Part shown: piece by piece, positions 26,157 to 34,763 of the stretch
How the letters are laid out: each line of letters opens with the position of its first letter
How positions within the stretch are numbered: the stretch's first letter is position 1
Assembly (NCBI GenBank): GCA_009694195.1
Contig: SHVQ01000005.1
Coordinates: 41,668-105,667 of the forward strand
Reading direction: 5' to 3'
Length of the DNA: 64,000 nt
Source of the DNA: Rhodospirillales bacterium
GTDB lineage: Bacteria; Pseudomonadota; Alphaproteobacteria; Rhodospirillales; SHVQ01
Notes under the pieces: generated by a model
Database searches by the model: none
What the model was told of the DNA's origin: nothing
The model's input: the letters and a program-made list of their open reading frames with translations, nothing else
Position numbers and translations under genes: made by a program

Positions 26157-26933
26157 TCACCGGCGCATGGCCGTGCCCGCGGACGGGGTGGTGTTTATTG
26201 GTGTCGCTGTGGTCGCCTCCCGCGCAAGCCGCTCAGACGCGCCTTCGATGCTGGTCTCGAGCGCCGTCATGAAGTCTTCGCGCGAAAGGCCCGGCGCGAT
26301 CGGCGGGAGAAACTCGAGCACCACAGTCCCCGGACGCTTGATGAAGCTCCGCCGCCCCCAGAAGACGCCCGAGTTAACGGCAACGGGCACCACGGGTGCG
26401 TTCGCCTGAGCATACACGGCGGCGATGCCCGGCTGATAGCGCCGGCGCTCGCCGGGCGCGGTGCGCGTCCCTTCCGGGAAGATGATCAGGGCCCGTCCCC
26501 GGTCGAGGGCGGCGACGCAATCCTGCACCATCTTGCGGAGCGCCCGCGTCCGGCCCTTACGGTCGACGCCGATCATCCGCGCCTTGCGCGCGTACCAGCC
26601 CCACACCGGGATTTGAAACAGCTCGCTCTTCAGCACGTAACAGGGATCGTCGAACAGCAGGTAAAAAACGGCCGTATCCCAGGTCGACTGGTGCTTGGAT
26701 GCGAGCAGAACGGCGCCCGGGGGAATGTGCTCGCGGCCCCGCACCTCATAATCGAGGCCGACGATGTGCCGGAGGCCCCACCACACGCCTCTGGTCCACA
26801 CGCGAACGATCCATTGGGTCGCCCGCCTCGGGAGAACGAGGAAGACCCACATGGTGAAAAGCATTGCGGTGGTGAGGCCGAAAAAAAACAGATTGAACGC
26901 AAGCGAGCGCAGCGACATCCATCCTCGCGTCAT
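26157..26933 (-). CDS. plsC: 1-acyl-sn-glycerol-3-phosphate acyltransferase
   Basis: This 258-residue inner-membrane enzyme acylates lysophosphatidic acid to phosphatidic acid. An N-terminal membrane segment (residues 10-34) is followed by the catalytic HQSTWD (H81, D86) and the FPEGTR motif at 152-157. The protein starts 10 bases after the ydcF stop, so ydcF-plsC are cotranscribed, probably with ftsEX upstream. The Thr/Pro-rich C-terminal tail is not conserved in the family. Confidence 0.93.
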   Translation of the reverse strand: MTRGWMSLRSLAFNLFFFGLTTAMLFTMWVFLVLPRRATQWIVRVWTRGVWWGLRHIVGLDYEVRGREHIPPGAVLLASKHQSTWDTAVFYLLFDDPCYVLKSELFQIPVWGWYARKARMIGVDRKGRTRALRKMVQDCVAALDRGRALIIFPEGTRTAPGERRRYQPGIAAVYAQANAPVVPVAVNSGVFWGRRSFIKRPGTVVLEFLPPIAPGLSREDFMTALETSIEGASERLAREATTATPINTTPSAGTAMRR

Positions 26934-26943
26934 GACTGCGGCC

Positions 26944-27609
26944 TCAGGCGGACGCGACGACTGTCATGACCAGATGGCGCGCGCGGGCGAACAGGTACTT
27001 GTGGTATTCGCTCGCGATCAGGCTCGCGGTGCCGGGCCACGCCCACCAGCGTTCCTGCTTCACGTGGTCGGGAAAGACGGGGTGGGGGATGACGACGAGT
27101 CCCGGCATGACCCGGCGGAATTCCGCGAGGCTGCGCGGCATATGGTAGGCGGCAGTGACCAGGCGGATCGATTTGATCGATTCGCGGGCCACCCATTCCG
27201 AGGTCTCGGCGGCATTTTCCTCCGTGTTGGCGGCGGTGCCGACGCTGATGCGAAGGCCGAGCTCGAGCGGGCTCAGGTTGACGGCCTCCAGGAGCCGGCG
27301 GACGGCCACGCCCTGGTGGACGCCTGAGACGAACAGCGTCTTCGCCCGGTCGTCCGCCAGCAAGGCGAGCGCGGTGTCGAGCCGGCCGCTGCCGCCGGTC
27401 AGCACGACGATGGCGTCCGTGCGCGTGGCGGCGTCCCTCACGGCGGTCGGGATCGACGCGGCAAACCACAGGAGCCCCGCCGCCCAAAGCGCGCCCGCCC
27501 CCAATACGCCGGCGAGCAGGATCCCGAACGCAGGATGGCGGAAGGCGCGCCGAACCGGCGACGGCGCCGGGGCGTCAGCAAGTGCCGGTTGATGTTCCGT
27601 CCGGTCCAT
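26944..27609 (-). CDS. YdcF/ElyC family envelope protein
   Basis: This 221-residue protein has one N-terminal membrane segment (about residues 27-52) and a DUF218 domain: IVVLTGGSGRLDTAL near residue 67, LFVSGVH, and NTEENAAETSEWV. ElyC is linked to envelope integrity and YdcF binds SAM, but the function of this member is not known. It lies directly between ftsX (stop 27613) and plsC, an arrangement that suggests an envelope-biogenesis operon. Confidence 0.85.
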   Translation of the reverse strand: MDRTEHQPALADAPAPSPVRRAFRHPAFGILLAGVLGAGALWAAGLLWFAASIPTAVRDAATRTDAIVVLTGGSGRLDTALALLADDRAKTLFVSGVHQGVAVRRLLEAVNLSPLELGLRISVGTAANTEENAAETSEWVARESIKSIRLVTAAYHMPRSLAEFRRVMPGLVVIPHPVFPDHVKQERWWAWPGTASLIASEYHKYLFARARHLVMTVVASA

Positions 27610-27612
27610 GAC

Positions 27613-28512
27613 TCACAAAAGACGAGCGAGCGTGCGCATCACCGTCACTCCCGCGGTCGCCATCGCGATCAACGCGACGCCGATGGGCAGAATCGCAAGC
27701 GCCATCCAATGGGCGGGCCCGAGGCTCAGCTGGGGCAATACGCTTGCGCCCAGATAATGCGCGAAGATGCCTGCCATCAGCAACGTCGGCAGCGCGAGAA
27801 CCAGGCCCGCATATCCGCCCTTCAATCCGAGCATCAAGGCACGATGGGCGAACTGGCGCGCGATGTACGTATCCTGAGCCCCGATCAAGTGCAGAACCTC
27901 GATCGCCTCGCGGTGGATGGCGAGCCCCGTGCGCGTGGTGAAAATCACGGTGCCCACTGTCGCGATTCCGATCAGCGCCAGGACCGCAAGGGCGATGGCC
28001 TTTACGGTTCCGATCAAACGGAGCAGGCGCTCGAGCCAGATCCGGTGGTCATCGATGCTCGCTCCCGGGACTGCGGCGGTCAGCCGGCGGGAGAGCGCCT
28101 GGAGATCGACGCTTCCCTCCGACGCCATCTCGACGTCGATAAGCTTGGGAAGCGGAAGGTCGGCAATGGCCCCGGCGCCGCCGAGCCAGGGCTCGAGCAG
28201 CGCAGCGGTGGCGCTGTCGGCGATCGCTTCGGCCCGCACGATCCCGGGCGTGGCGCGGAGGATGCCGAGGGCGGCTTTGACGCGCGCCTCGTCGTTTCCC
28301 TGGATGGCATCGGGCCCGGCCAGGATCTGGACGGTGAGCGTGCCGGCGACCCCCCGGTTCCAGCGCCCGGCCGTTTCATTGAGCGCGAGCACGCCCGCCA
28401 GCGCGAGCACGGCGAGGTAGACCATGAACGCGATCAGCCAGGGCAGGAAATGCCTGAGAGCGTCGCGGTCGTTGGCGAAATCGTAGCGGCGGGTAAACAG
28501 GCTAAAGGGCAT
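27613..28512 (-). CDS. ftsX: Cell division ABC transporter permease FtsX
   Basis: This 299-residue inner-membrane protein has four hydrophobic segments (near residues 25-45, 165-190, 220-245 and 265-290) and a periplasmic loop after the first one. With FtsE it regulates amidase-driven septal peptidoglycan splitting. The C-terminal FtsX domain includes IEVLHLIGAQDTYIARQF. The ATG at 28512 has GGGGG upstream and overlaps ftsE by 11 bases; a second ATG at 28530 is possible. Sequence similarity of FtsX is low in general, so the ftsE neighbour is important support. Confidence 0.9.
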   Translation of the reverse strand: MPFSLFTRRYDFANDRDALRHFLPWLIAFMVYLAVLALAGVLALNETAGRWNRGVAGTLTVQILAGPDAIQGNDEARVKAALGILRATPGIVRAEAIADSATAALLEPWLGGAGAIADLPLPKLIDVEMASEGSVDLQALSRRLTAAVPGASIDDHRIWLERLLRLIGTVKAIALAVLALIGIATVGTVIFTTRTGLAIHREAIEVLHLIGAQDTYIARQFAHRALMLGLKGGYAGLVLALPTLLMAGIFAHYLGASVLPQLSLGPAHWMALAILPIGVALIAMATAGVTVMRTLARLL

Positions 28513-29263
28513 TTCGCGGCCCCCGGCCATGGGAAACCGAGCGCAGCGGCGGCGCCTCGCGCGGCCATGCCGTTTCGGTCCCCGGTTCGAGGGTGAGCGA
28601 TCCATCGGCGAGGCGGAGCCGCGGGTGCCCGAATCGGTTCACGAGGCTCTGGTTGTGTGTGGCGATCACGATGGTCGTCCCGAGCTTGTTCAGCTCCTCG
28701 AAGAGATGCATGAGCCGGAGCGCCATCCGGTCGTCCACGTTTCCGGTCGGCTCGTCGGCGAGAAGCAGCTTCGGCCGCGCGATGACCGCCCGCGCGATGG
28801 CGACGCGCTGCTGCTGTCCGCCGGAGAGCGTCGGCGGGCGCGCCTTGATCTGGTCCTTGAGGCCGACCCACTGGAGAAGCTCGTCCACGTTTCTCTGGAT
28901 TTCGCTTTCCCGGCCGCCGGCGACGCGGAGCGGGAGCGCCACATTATCGAACGCCGAGAGGTGGTTGAGGAGGCGGAACTCCTGGAAAACGACGCCGATT
29001 CGGCGCCGAAGCTCCGGGAGTTGGCGCCGGGGCGTGATCGCGATGTCGTGTCCGAAGAGGGAGATCAGGCCGCGCGAAGGCTTCAGCGCGAGGTAAATAA
29101 GCTTCAGGAGCGAGGACTTGCCGGCGCCGCTGTCGCCGAGGAGAAAGTAGAACCCTCCCGGGCGGAGCTCGAACGTGACGTCCTGCAGCACTTCCGGTCC
29201 CAAACCATAGCGCAGGCCTACATTTTCGAATCGAACCACATGGTCGGTGCCGTCGGTACTCAC
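28502..29263 (-). CDS. ftsE: Cell division ATP-binding protein FtsE
   Basis: This is a 253-residue cytoplasmic ABC ATPase. Walker A is GDSGAGKSS near residue 43, the signature is LSGGQQQR and Walker B is LLLADEPTGNVD. The variant Walker A (GDSGAGKS) and Q-loop VVFQEFRLL are FtsE-like. The final 25 residues, rich in Arg and Pro, extend beyond the usual end. The GTG start at 29263 follows a GGGGGC site. It overlaps ftsX. Confidence 0.94.
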   Translation of the reverse strand: MSTDGTDHVVRFENVGLRYGLGPEVLQDVTFELRPGGFYFLLGDSGAGKSSLLKLIYLALKPSRGLISLFGHDIAITPRRQLPELRRRIGVVFQEFRLLNHLSAFDNVALPLRVAGGRESEIQRNVDELLQWVGLKDQIKARPPTLSGGQQQRVAIARAVIARPKLLLADEPTGNVDDRMALRLMHLFEELNKLGTTIVIATHNQSLVNRFGHPRLRLADGSLTLEPGTETAWPREAPPLRSVSHGRGPRNAL

Positions 29264-29341
29264 GCCGTTTGCCCCCGCCCTTCGGGCGACAATGCCACGG
29301 CGCGAGCCCTGGCGTCCAGCGCGCGGCACGACCGCCACGGG

Positions 29342-29370
29342 TTGCGTTCGCTCGACCAAACGCCTATAAA
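29342..29370 (+). promoter_or_regulatory. Candidate promoter for the zinc-ribbon gene
   Basis: TTGCGT at 29342-29347 and TATAAA at 29365-29370 are 17 bases apart on the plus strand. This predicts a leader of about 150 bases before the MJ0042 protein start at 29527. Confidence 0.45.
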
Positions 29371-29526
29371 CGCCGGGGTGCCGGCACCCGCGTTGGGGGA
29401 TCCGATGCCGTCGTCGGATATGGGGCGGTTCCGACCTCCTTCGTTTACGGCCGTCATCGTCGCGTCGCGTCACGTGCCCCTGACGATTGACGACTGAGGT
29501 TCAAGGGTCCACCGTCTCCGCCGCTC

Positions 29527-30531
29527 ATGATCATCCGCTGTCCGAACTGCGAAACGGCTTTTTCCATCGGTTCTGGGACGCTCGGAGCGAGCGGGCGTCA
29601 CGTCCGCTGTTTCAATTGCGGCCACACGTGGGTTCAGGAGCCGGTAAGGACGCCTGCCAAGACACGCCGTCAGCAGGCGCGTCGCCCCAGCCGTCCGGCC
29701 CCACGTCGACCGGCGCCGCAGCCGGTCGTTCCCGATTACGCGATGGAGGACCATGCGCCTCCCATGATGGAGCCGGCCATGGCGGCTCCCCCGCCGCCCC
29801 CGCCACCGCCGCCGCCCCCACCACCGCCCCCACCGCTCCCGCCCGTGCCGGTCGCAGAAGCGGCCTCGGACAAGCGCGACGATTCGCCCCCTCTCAATCA
29901 AAAGGAGCTCGACGCACTCTTCGATGAAAAGACGGCGCCCGATGCACCGTCGTCGATGTCCGAAGCGGGATCCAAGGAAGCCCACGTCAGCACGCTCGAC
30001 GACGTCCAGGAACCGGAGCCGCTGCCGCAAAGCCTCACCGCGCCCGAAGACGACGACGGCAAAGGCACGCCGGCCCGGAAGAGCGGGCTCTGGTGGAAGA
30101 TACTGGTGGCCGTCTTCGGCGTCCTCGTCGCCCTCGCCGCGGCGCTCTATTTCTTGCGCGGCATGGTCGTCGACCTGTGGCCCGGGGCGTCCGACCTCTA
30201 CCGCATGGTCGGCATTCAGGCGGAGTCGATCGGATCCGGCCTCGATATCCGAGGCGTGCTGTCGGCCCGCGAGCAGGAAGAGGGAATCGAGGTCCTGATC
30301 GTCCGCGGGATCGTCGCCAACGTCTCCAAGCAGCCGCGCGCGGTGCCGCTCGTGCAGGTCACGCTCTTCGACGCCAAGGGAGCCGAAATCCACGCCGTCA
30401 GCGTGCCGCCGCTGAAGCCGCAGCTGGCGCCCGGCGAGACGATCGGCTTCCGCGCGAAGGTCACGGATCCGTCGCCGCTCGCGCGGCGGCTCGAGGTCAC
30501 GTTCTCTGCCGGTGAAAAGCCGAAGAAGTAA
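29527..30531 (+). CDS. MJ0042-type zinc-ribbon / DUF3426 membrane protein
   Basis: This is a 334-residue protein. Residues 1-38 form an MJ0042 zinc ribbon (C5, C8, C28, C31). A basic Pro/Ala linker follows, including an uninterrupted run of sixteen prolines around residues 87-102. Next come an acidic segment, a single membrane segment near 188-210 and a C-terminal DUF3426 domain (VRGIVANVSKQPRAVPLVQVTLFDAKGAEI). The orientation implies a cytoplasmic zinc ribbon and periplasmic C-terminal domain. Function is unknown. The gene is divergent from ftsE, a common position for this family in alphaproteobacteria. Confidence 0.85.
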   Translation: MIIRCPNCETAFSIGSGTLGASGRHVRCFNCGHTWVQEPVRTPAKTRRQQARRPSRPAPRRPAPQPVVPDYAMEDHAPPMMEPAMAAPPPPPPPPPPPPPPPPLPPVPVAEAASDKRDDSPPLNQKELDALFDEKTAPDAPSSMSEAGSKEAHVSTLDDVQEPEPLPQSLTAPEDDDGKGTPARKSGLWWKILVAVFGVLVALAAALYFLRGMVVDLWPGASDLYRMVGIQAESIGSGLDIRGVLSAREQEEGIEVLIVRGIVANVSKQPRAVPLVQVTLFDAKGAEIHAVSVPPLKPQLAPGETIGFRAKVTDPSPLARRLEVTFSAGEKPKK

Positions 30532-30547
30532 CGCTCAGCAATCCTCC

Positions 30548-30656
30548 GTCATGGCCGTGCTTGTCCAAGGGGGTTTCTTTTGGGGGATTCCCCCCTGACC
30601 CCCTGGGCCATCCACGTCTTCAAGATGGATCGCCGGGTCAAGCCCGGCGATGACGA
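30548..30656. repeat. REP-like element with degenerate cassette
   Basis: GTCATGGCCGTGCTTGTCC at 30549-30567 and GGGCCATCCACGTCTTC at 30605-30621 are normally joined in REP elements of this type. Here they are separated by about 38 bases with the core TTTGGGGGATTCCCCCC, a diverged cassette copy. ATCGCCGGGTCAAGCCCGGCGAT follows at about 30629-30651 as a further hairpin. The gap between two convergent genes is otherwise empty. Confidence 0.7.
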
Positions 30657-30721
30657 GAGTGGGGTGAGGCGAGCGAGTCGAAGGACGCGGGAACGACGAA
30701 CGGAGCGCTCTTCGGCCGCCC

Positions 30722-33295
30722 TCAGTACGTCTTCAGCAGACGATCGATGTAATTGCGTTCGAGCTTGGGCCGCGTGCGCTCGCCCGCACGCCGGCGGAGC
30801 TCGTCCAGGATCTCGCGCGCGCGCCGGAGTTCCATGCGGTCGGGGACCTTCGTCGGCCCGTCGATCGAACTGCCGTGGGCCCCGTCGATGTTGCGGCCGA
30901 ACGGGTCGCGCCTGGAGTTGGGCGGCATCCGTTGCTGGCCGGTCATCAGGCCCGGCATGTTGCCGAACCGCTGGGCCATCTGTTGCTGAGCGCCTTCCAT
31001 CGCCTTGCGGAGGTGGTCGAGCGCTTCCGTTTGCGGCGGCACGGATTGCCCGGGCCGACCCTGCCGAAGGGCGTCCGCCGACTCCCGCATCGCGCGCTCG
31101 GCCTCGCCGAACTCACCCGGGATGCCGCCCAGCACCTCGTCGAGCTGCAGCATCAGATCGCCGAGCATGCGGCGCAGCTCGTCCTGCTCGGCCGCGTCGC
31201 CATCGTCGTCCCCGGGCTCGCCCTGCTGACGTTGGCCCGGCTGGCGTTGGCCCGGCTGGCGCTGACCTTGCTGACCTTCGCGCTGCTGCCTGAGCCGCTG
31301 GAACGTCTTATCGAGGAGCTGCTGTTGGCGCTGGGTGAGCGCGCGCATGCTCTCCATCATCTTTCCCGCTTGGTTCATTTGGCGCATGGCCTGCGGGTTC
31401 ATTTGCAGCCCGCCCTGCAACGCTTCCAGCATGCGTTGAAGCTCGGCGAGCCTTTGTTTCGCGGCCTCGAGCGAACCCGTCTTCGCGAGCTCGCGGGCCT
31501 CCTCGATCATCCGTTGCAATTCCGAGCTCTCGAACATCTCCATGTTCGGGCTGAACGGCATCTCCGGCATGGGATTGCGCGCGAGCTGCTCGCGGAGCGC
31601 GCTCATGAACTTGTCGAGCGCCTGCTGCAGCTCGTCCATCAGCCGGTCGAGCTCGGCCACGTCGACCTCGCGCTGGAGGGCCTGCATCAGGCGCTCATGC
31701 GCGAGCCGAAGCTCGCGCTCGGCGACCGCATACTCGCCCTCCTCGATGCGAAGCGCCGTGTCCCAGAGCAGCGTCTGGACCGAGGCGATCCCGGCGTCTC
31801 CCTCGCGATTGTGCTTGAGGCGCGCGCGCGCGATCCGGATCGCGAGGAACACCGTCGTGTCGTCGAAAAAATGCTGCGGCCGGCGCGAAATCTCGTCGAG
31901 CGCCTCGATGACCTCGGCGACGACGGGCTCGCTCGGGTCGGCAAGCTTCTTCCGCTGCTCGACGAGCGCGCGCGCGACCGGATGATTGAAAATGCGCTCG
32001 GGCATGACGAACGAGACGGTCTCGGTCTTGCCGATCTGTCCGCGCCCGTCCTTCGCCTCGAGATGGCCGAGCACGGAGATGCCGGCCCAGGGATGCGCCG
32101 TCAGATCGTGCACGCTCGTGCCTTTCGATGCTTGCGCGCCCATGCTCGAGAGCGGGAGCTCGATCCTGAGCTCGCTGCCGCCGCCCGGAATCTTGAGGCC
32201 TTGCGGGTGGCGGATCACGGCGGCGACGCCCACCAGGCCGTAGTCGTCCTTGGCCTCGTAGTCGAACCGGAGGCGCACGCCGTCGACGCGGCGCGGCGGC
32301 GCCGTGAACGCGATCTCCGGGACGTTGTCCGGCAGGATATTGACCGGCCAGGACGCGAACGCGCGATCGCGGCGAAGGATCGCGAGCTTGCCGTTTCCGT
32401 TCACGTCGGCATCCTCGACCGTCGCCTCGGCGCGGAAACTTCCGGGCCCGGGTTCATTGAATGCGACCGCGCGGCCCCCGATCGATAGCGTCGGGGGCTC
32501 GCTGCCGCCGCCAAGCTGAACGAGAATGCCGCTTCCGACCGGCACCCCCACGGGGGCGGGCTCGCCCGCATCTTTTCCTGCCCGCGCGCGTTCCAGCATG
32601 AGGGGCGGCATGCCTGTGTAGACAGGAGGCGTGATCCAGACGTCGAGCGTCGAAAGGGCGGTCCCGACGCGTCCCAGCTCGGGCGTCACGGCACGCGCCA
32701 ATCGGTCTTTGATGTCGCTGCCGCCGACGACGAACCCGACGACCGCGAACAGCAGCACGGCGGCGCGGAACGCCCTGGGATCGCGCTTCGCCATGCCGGG
32801 AGCGGGCGGCTGCAGGCGGAGCGCGCCCAACGTCTGGGCAACCCGGTACAGGTGCTCGCGCCACAAGGCTTGGGTCGCCGGATCGCCGGCATTCGTGAAC
32901 AGCCGGTCGTCGATGGCCGTCAGGGGCCGATGCCGGAGACCGCTGTCGCGCTCGAGCCGGTGGCGGCCGGCTTCCAGGCCGGCCGGGCGGAAGCCGATGA
33001 TGCTGCCGCGGAGAACGTGGCCGAGCAGGGCCGCGAAGCCGAGCAGCACCGCGCCGTGCACCCAGTACGGAAGCACCGGCAGGACGTCGAACATGGCGAG
33101 CCCGAAAAAGAGCCCGAGGACGCCGAGCACCGGCCAAGCGCGCGGCCAGACGTTTTCCCAGACGACCGCCGCGCGCGAAAGCTCGAGCAGTAGCCGGTAA
33201 CGCCGCCGCCATGCCGTCGCCGTCAACGGCCGGAGCACCTGGGTATCCTCGGGGTCCCGGTTGCTTCGGTCCAAGAGGTCTAGTCGTTTGCTCAC
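30722..33295 (-). CDS. TIGR02302 family protein (large membrane protein)
   Basis: This 857-residue protein has two N-terminal membrane segments (about residues 50-95), a third near 180-200, a periplasmic central part, and a long alpha-helical Gln/Met/Arg-rich C-terminal half (from about 540) with coiled-coil character. The layout matches the alphaproteobacterial family TIGR02302, of unknown function. A Gln-Arg-Pro repeat near residues 680-700 comes from a 15-base tandem repeat. The GTG start at 33295 overlaps the lysA stop by 4 bases (GTGA), giving lptM-lysA-TIGR02302 as one unit. Confidence 0.85.
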   Translation of the reverse strand: MSKRLDLLDRSNRDPEDTQVLRPLTATAWRRRYRLLLELSRAAVVWENVWPRAWPVLGVLGLFFGLAMFDVLPVLPYWVHGAVLLGFAALLGHVLRGSIIGFRPAGLEAGRHRLERDSGLRHRPLTAIDDRLFTNAGDPATQALWREHLYRVAQTLGALRLQPPAPGMAKRDPRAFRAAVLLFAVVGFVVGGSDIKDRLARAVTPELGRVGTALSTLDVWITPPVYTGMPPLMLERARAGKDAGEPAPVGVPVGSGILVQLGGGSEPPTLSIGGRAVAFNEPGPGSFRAEATVEDADVNGNGKLAILRRDRAFASWPVNILPDNVPEIAFTAPPRRVDGVRLRFDYEAKDDYGLVGVAAVIRHPQGLKIPGGGSELRIELPLSSMGAQASKGTSVHDLTAHPWAGISVLGHLEAKDGRGQIGKTETVSFVMPERIFNHPVARALVEQRKKLADPSEPVVAEVIEALDEISRRPQHFFDDTTVFLAIRIARARLKHNREGDAGIASVQTLLWDTALRIEEGEYAVAERELRLAHERLMQALQREVDVAELDRLMDELQQALDKFMSALREQLARNPMPEMPFSPNMEMFESSELQRMIEEARELAKTGSLEAAKQRLAELQRMLEALQGGLQMNPQAMRQMNQAGKMMESMRALTQRQQQLLDKTFQRLRQQREGQQGQRQPGQRQPGQRQQGEPGDDDGDAAEQDELRRMLGDLMLQLDEVLGGIPGEFGEAERAMRESADALRQGRPGQSVPPQTEALDHLRKAMEGAQQQMAQRFGNMPGLMTGQQRMPPNSRRDPFGRNIDGAHGSSIDGPTKVPDRMELRRAREILDELRRRAGERTRPKLERNYIDRLLKTY
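31231..31275. repeat. 15-base tandem repeat inside the TIGR02302 gene
   Basis: Two perfect 15-base units (GTTGGCCCGGCTGGC) are followed by a diverged third. They encode the repeated Gly-Gln-Arg-Gln-Pro in the protein. The reading frame is kept with each unit, so copy number could vary without disrupting the gene. Confidence 0.8.
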
Positions 33296-34599
33296 GTGAG
33301 CGCCTTGCGTTTCGGCTTCGCCTGCGGGTCGAGCCAGGACGGGATCGACTCCCACTGCATCGCGTCCTCCACGCTGACGCGGCGCCTGACCACCGCGAAT
33401 GAGTCGTCTTTCGCCAGCACTTCAGGAACCAGCGGCCGCCCGTTGTAAGTGGAGGCCATCACCGCGCCGTAGGCTCCGGCCGTGCGAATGGCCAGGAGAT
33501 CGCCGGAATGAAGGGCCGGCAGCCGGTGGTTCTTGCCGAAGGTGTCGCCCGTCTCGCAGATCGGACCGACGACCTCGACGTCGAGCGTTTCAGTCCCGGG
33601 TCGCGGCTCCTGGACGGGAACGATGGCATGATATGCATTATATAGTGCCGGCCGGATCAAATCATTCATCGCCGCATCGACAATAACGAACGTGCGGCTT
33701 TCCCCTTCCTTCACATAGAGAACCCGCGTGACGAGAACCCCGGCATTGCCGACGATGAGGCGCCCGGGCTCGAGAATGAACCGGCACTCGAGATCGCCGA
33801 GGGATTCCTTCACGAGCGCTCCGTATTTGGCCGGCGGGGGGATCGGCCGCTCGTCGTTTTCGGACGCGTAGGGGACCCCGAGCCCACCGCCCAGGTCGAG
33901 GCGCTGGATGGCGTGCCCGTCGGCCTTGAGCGCGAGAACGAGCTCGCGCATCCGCCCGTAGGCTTCCTTGTAGGGCTCGAGCTCGGTGAGCTGGGAGCCG
34001 ATGTGGACGGCGATCCCGACGATCTCGATGCCGGGCAATCCGGCGGCCCTGCGATAGACCTCGCGCGCCCGCCGCCAGTCGATGCCGAATTTGTTCTCGC
34101 CCTTGCCGGTCGTGATCTTGGCGTGCGTCTTGGCGTCGACGTTGGGATTGATGCGGATCGCGGTCGGCGCGTTCGTCCTCAGTCTTTGCGCGGTTTCTGA
34201 CAGGAGCTCGAGCTCGGCGTCGGATTCCACGTTGATTTGCATGATGCCGGCCGTGAGGGCCGCAGCCAGCTCCTCGCGCGACTTGCCGACGCCCGAGAAA
34301 ACGATTTTATCGGGCGGAACGCCCGCCGCGATCGCGCGCTTGAGCTCGCCGCCGGAAACCACGTCGGCGCCGGCCCCGAGCCGGGCGAGCGTGCCGATGA
34401 TGGCGAGGTTGCCGTTGGCCTTGACCGAATAGCAGACCATCGCGTCCAGCCCCTCGAAGGCCGCCGCGAAGACGCGGTAGTGGCGCTCGAGGGTCGCCGA
34501 CGCATAGCAATAAAAGGGCGTGCCGACCTCCGCCGCGATACGCGCGAGGGGCACGGACTCGGCGCTGAGCTCGCCGTTCCGATACTGAAAATGATCCAT
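33292..34599 (-). CDS. lysA: Diaminopimelate decarboxylase
   Basis: This 435-residue PLP enzyme makes lysine from meso-diaminopimelate. The PLP lysine is in CYSVKANGNLAI near residue 60. HIGSQ, GGGLGVPY, EPGRLIVGNAG and the active-site CETGDTF motif are present. It follows the lptM-like gene by 16 bases and overlaps the TIGR02302 gene at the end. No missing residues noted. Confidence 0.96.
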   Translation of the reverse strand: MDHFQYRNGELSAESVPLARIAAEVGTPFYCYASATLERHYRVFAAAFEGLDAMVCYSVKANGNLAIIGTLARLGAGADVVSGGELKRAIAAGVPPDKIVFSGVGKSREELAAALTAGIMQINVESDAELELLSETAQRLRTNAPTAIRINPNVDAKTHAKITTGKGENKFGIDWRRAREVYRRAAGLPGIEIVGIAVHIGSQLTELEPYKEAYGRMRELVLALKADGHAIQRLDLGGGLGVPYASENDERPIPPPAKYGALVKESLGDLECRFILEPGRLIVGNAGVLVTRVLYVKEGESRTFVIVDAAMNDLIRPALYNAYHAIVPVQEPRPGTETLDVEVVGPICETGDTFGKNHRLPALHSGDLLAIRTAGAYGAVMASTYNGRPLVPEVLAKDDSFAVVRRRVSVEDAMQWESIPSWLDPQAKPKRKALT

Positions 34600-34615
34600 C
34601 GGCGGAGCTTTAAGC

Positions 34616-34744
34616 CTATTCGGTCGGATAGGTGCGCGGGAAGCGGGAGCCCTCAGGGGTTTCCGGCTTTCCCTTGCGCCCGCACGCGGCGATCGAGGCC
34701 GCCATCGCGACGATCAAGGCCGCGAGTATCCACTTCCGGATCAT
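34616..34744 (-). CDS. Small LPS-translocon-maturation-type lipoprotein (LptM/YifL-like)
   Basis: A 42-residue open frame encodes a lipoprotein: MIRKW, a hydrophobic segment, then the lipobox SIAAC with Cys21, followed by GRKGKPETPEGSRFPRTYP. The C-G-R-K-G start of the mature part and the RTYP end are typical of the tiny lipoproteins found between argH and lysA; the Escherichia coli homologue LptM stabilises LptD/E maturation. A good ribosome site (GGAGAG) lies 7 bases upstream. It starts 19 bases after argH stops and ends 16 bases before lysA. Confidence 0.85.
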   Translation of the reverse strand: MIRKWILAALIVAMAASIAACGRKGKPETPEGSRFPRTYPTE

Positions 34745-34763
34745 CGGCTGCTCTCCGAACGCG

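Noticed and set aside
25992..26969. A plus-strand frame covering the gap before plsC and the plsC antisense
   Set aside because: Most of it is antisense to plsC; the part in the gap has no motif, no good ribosome site, and ends without a family resemblance.
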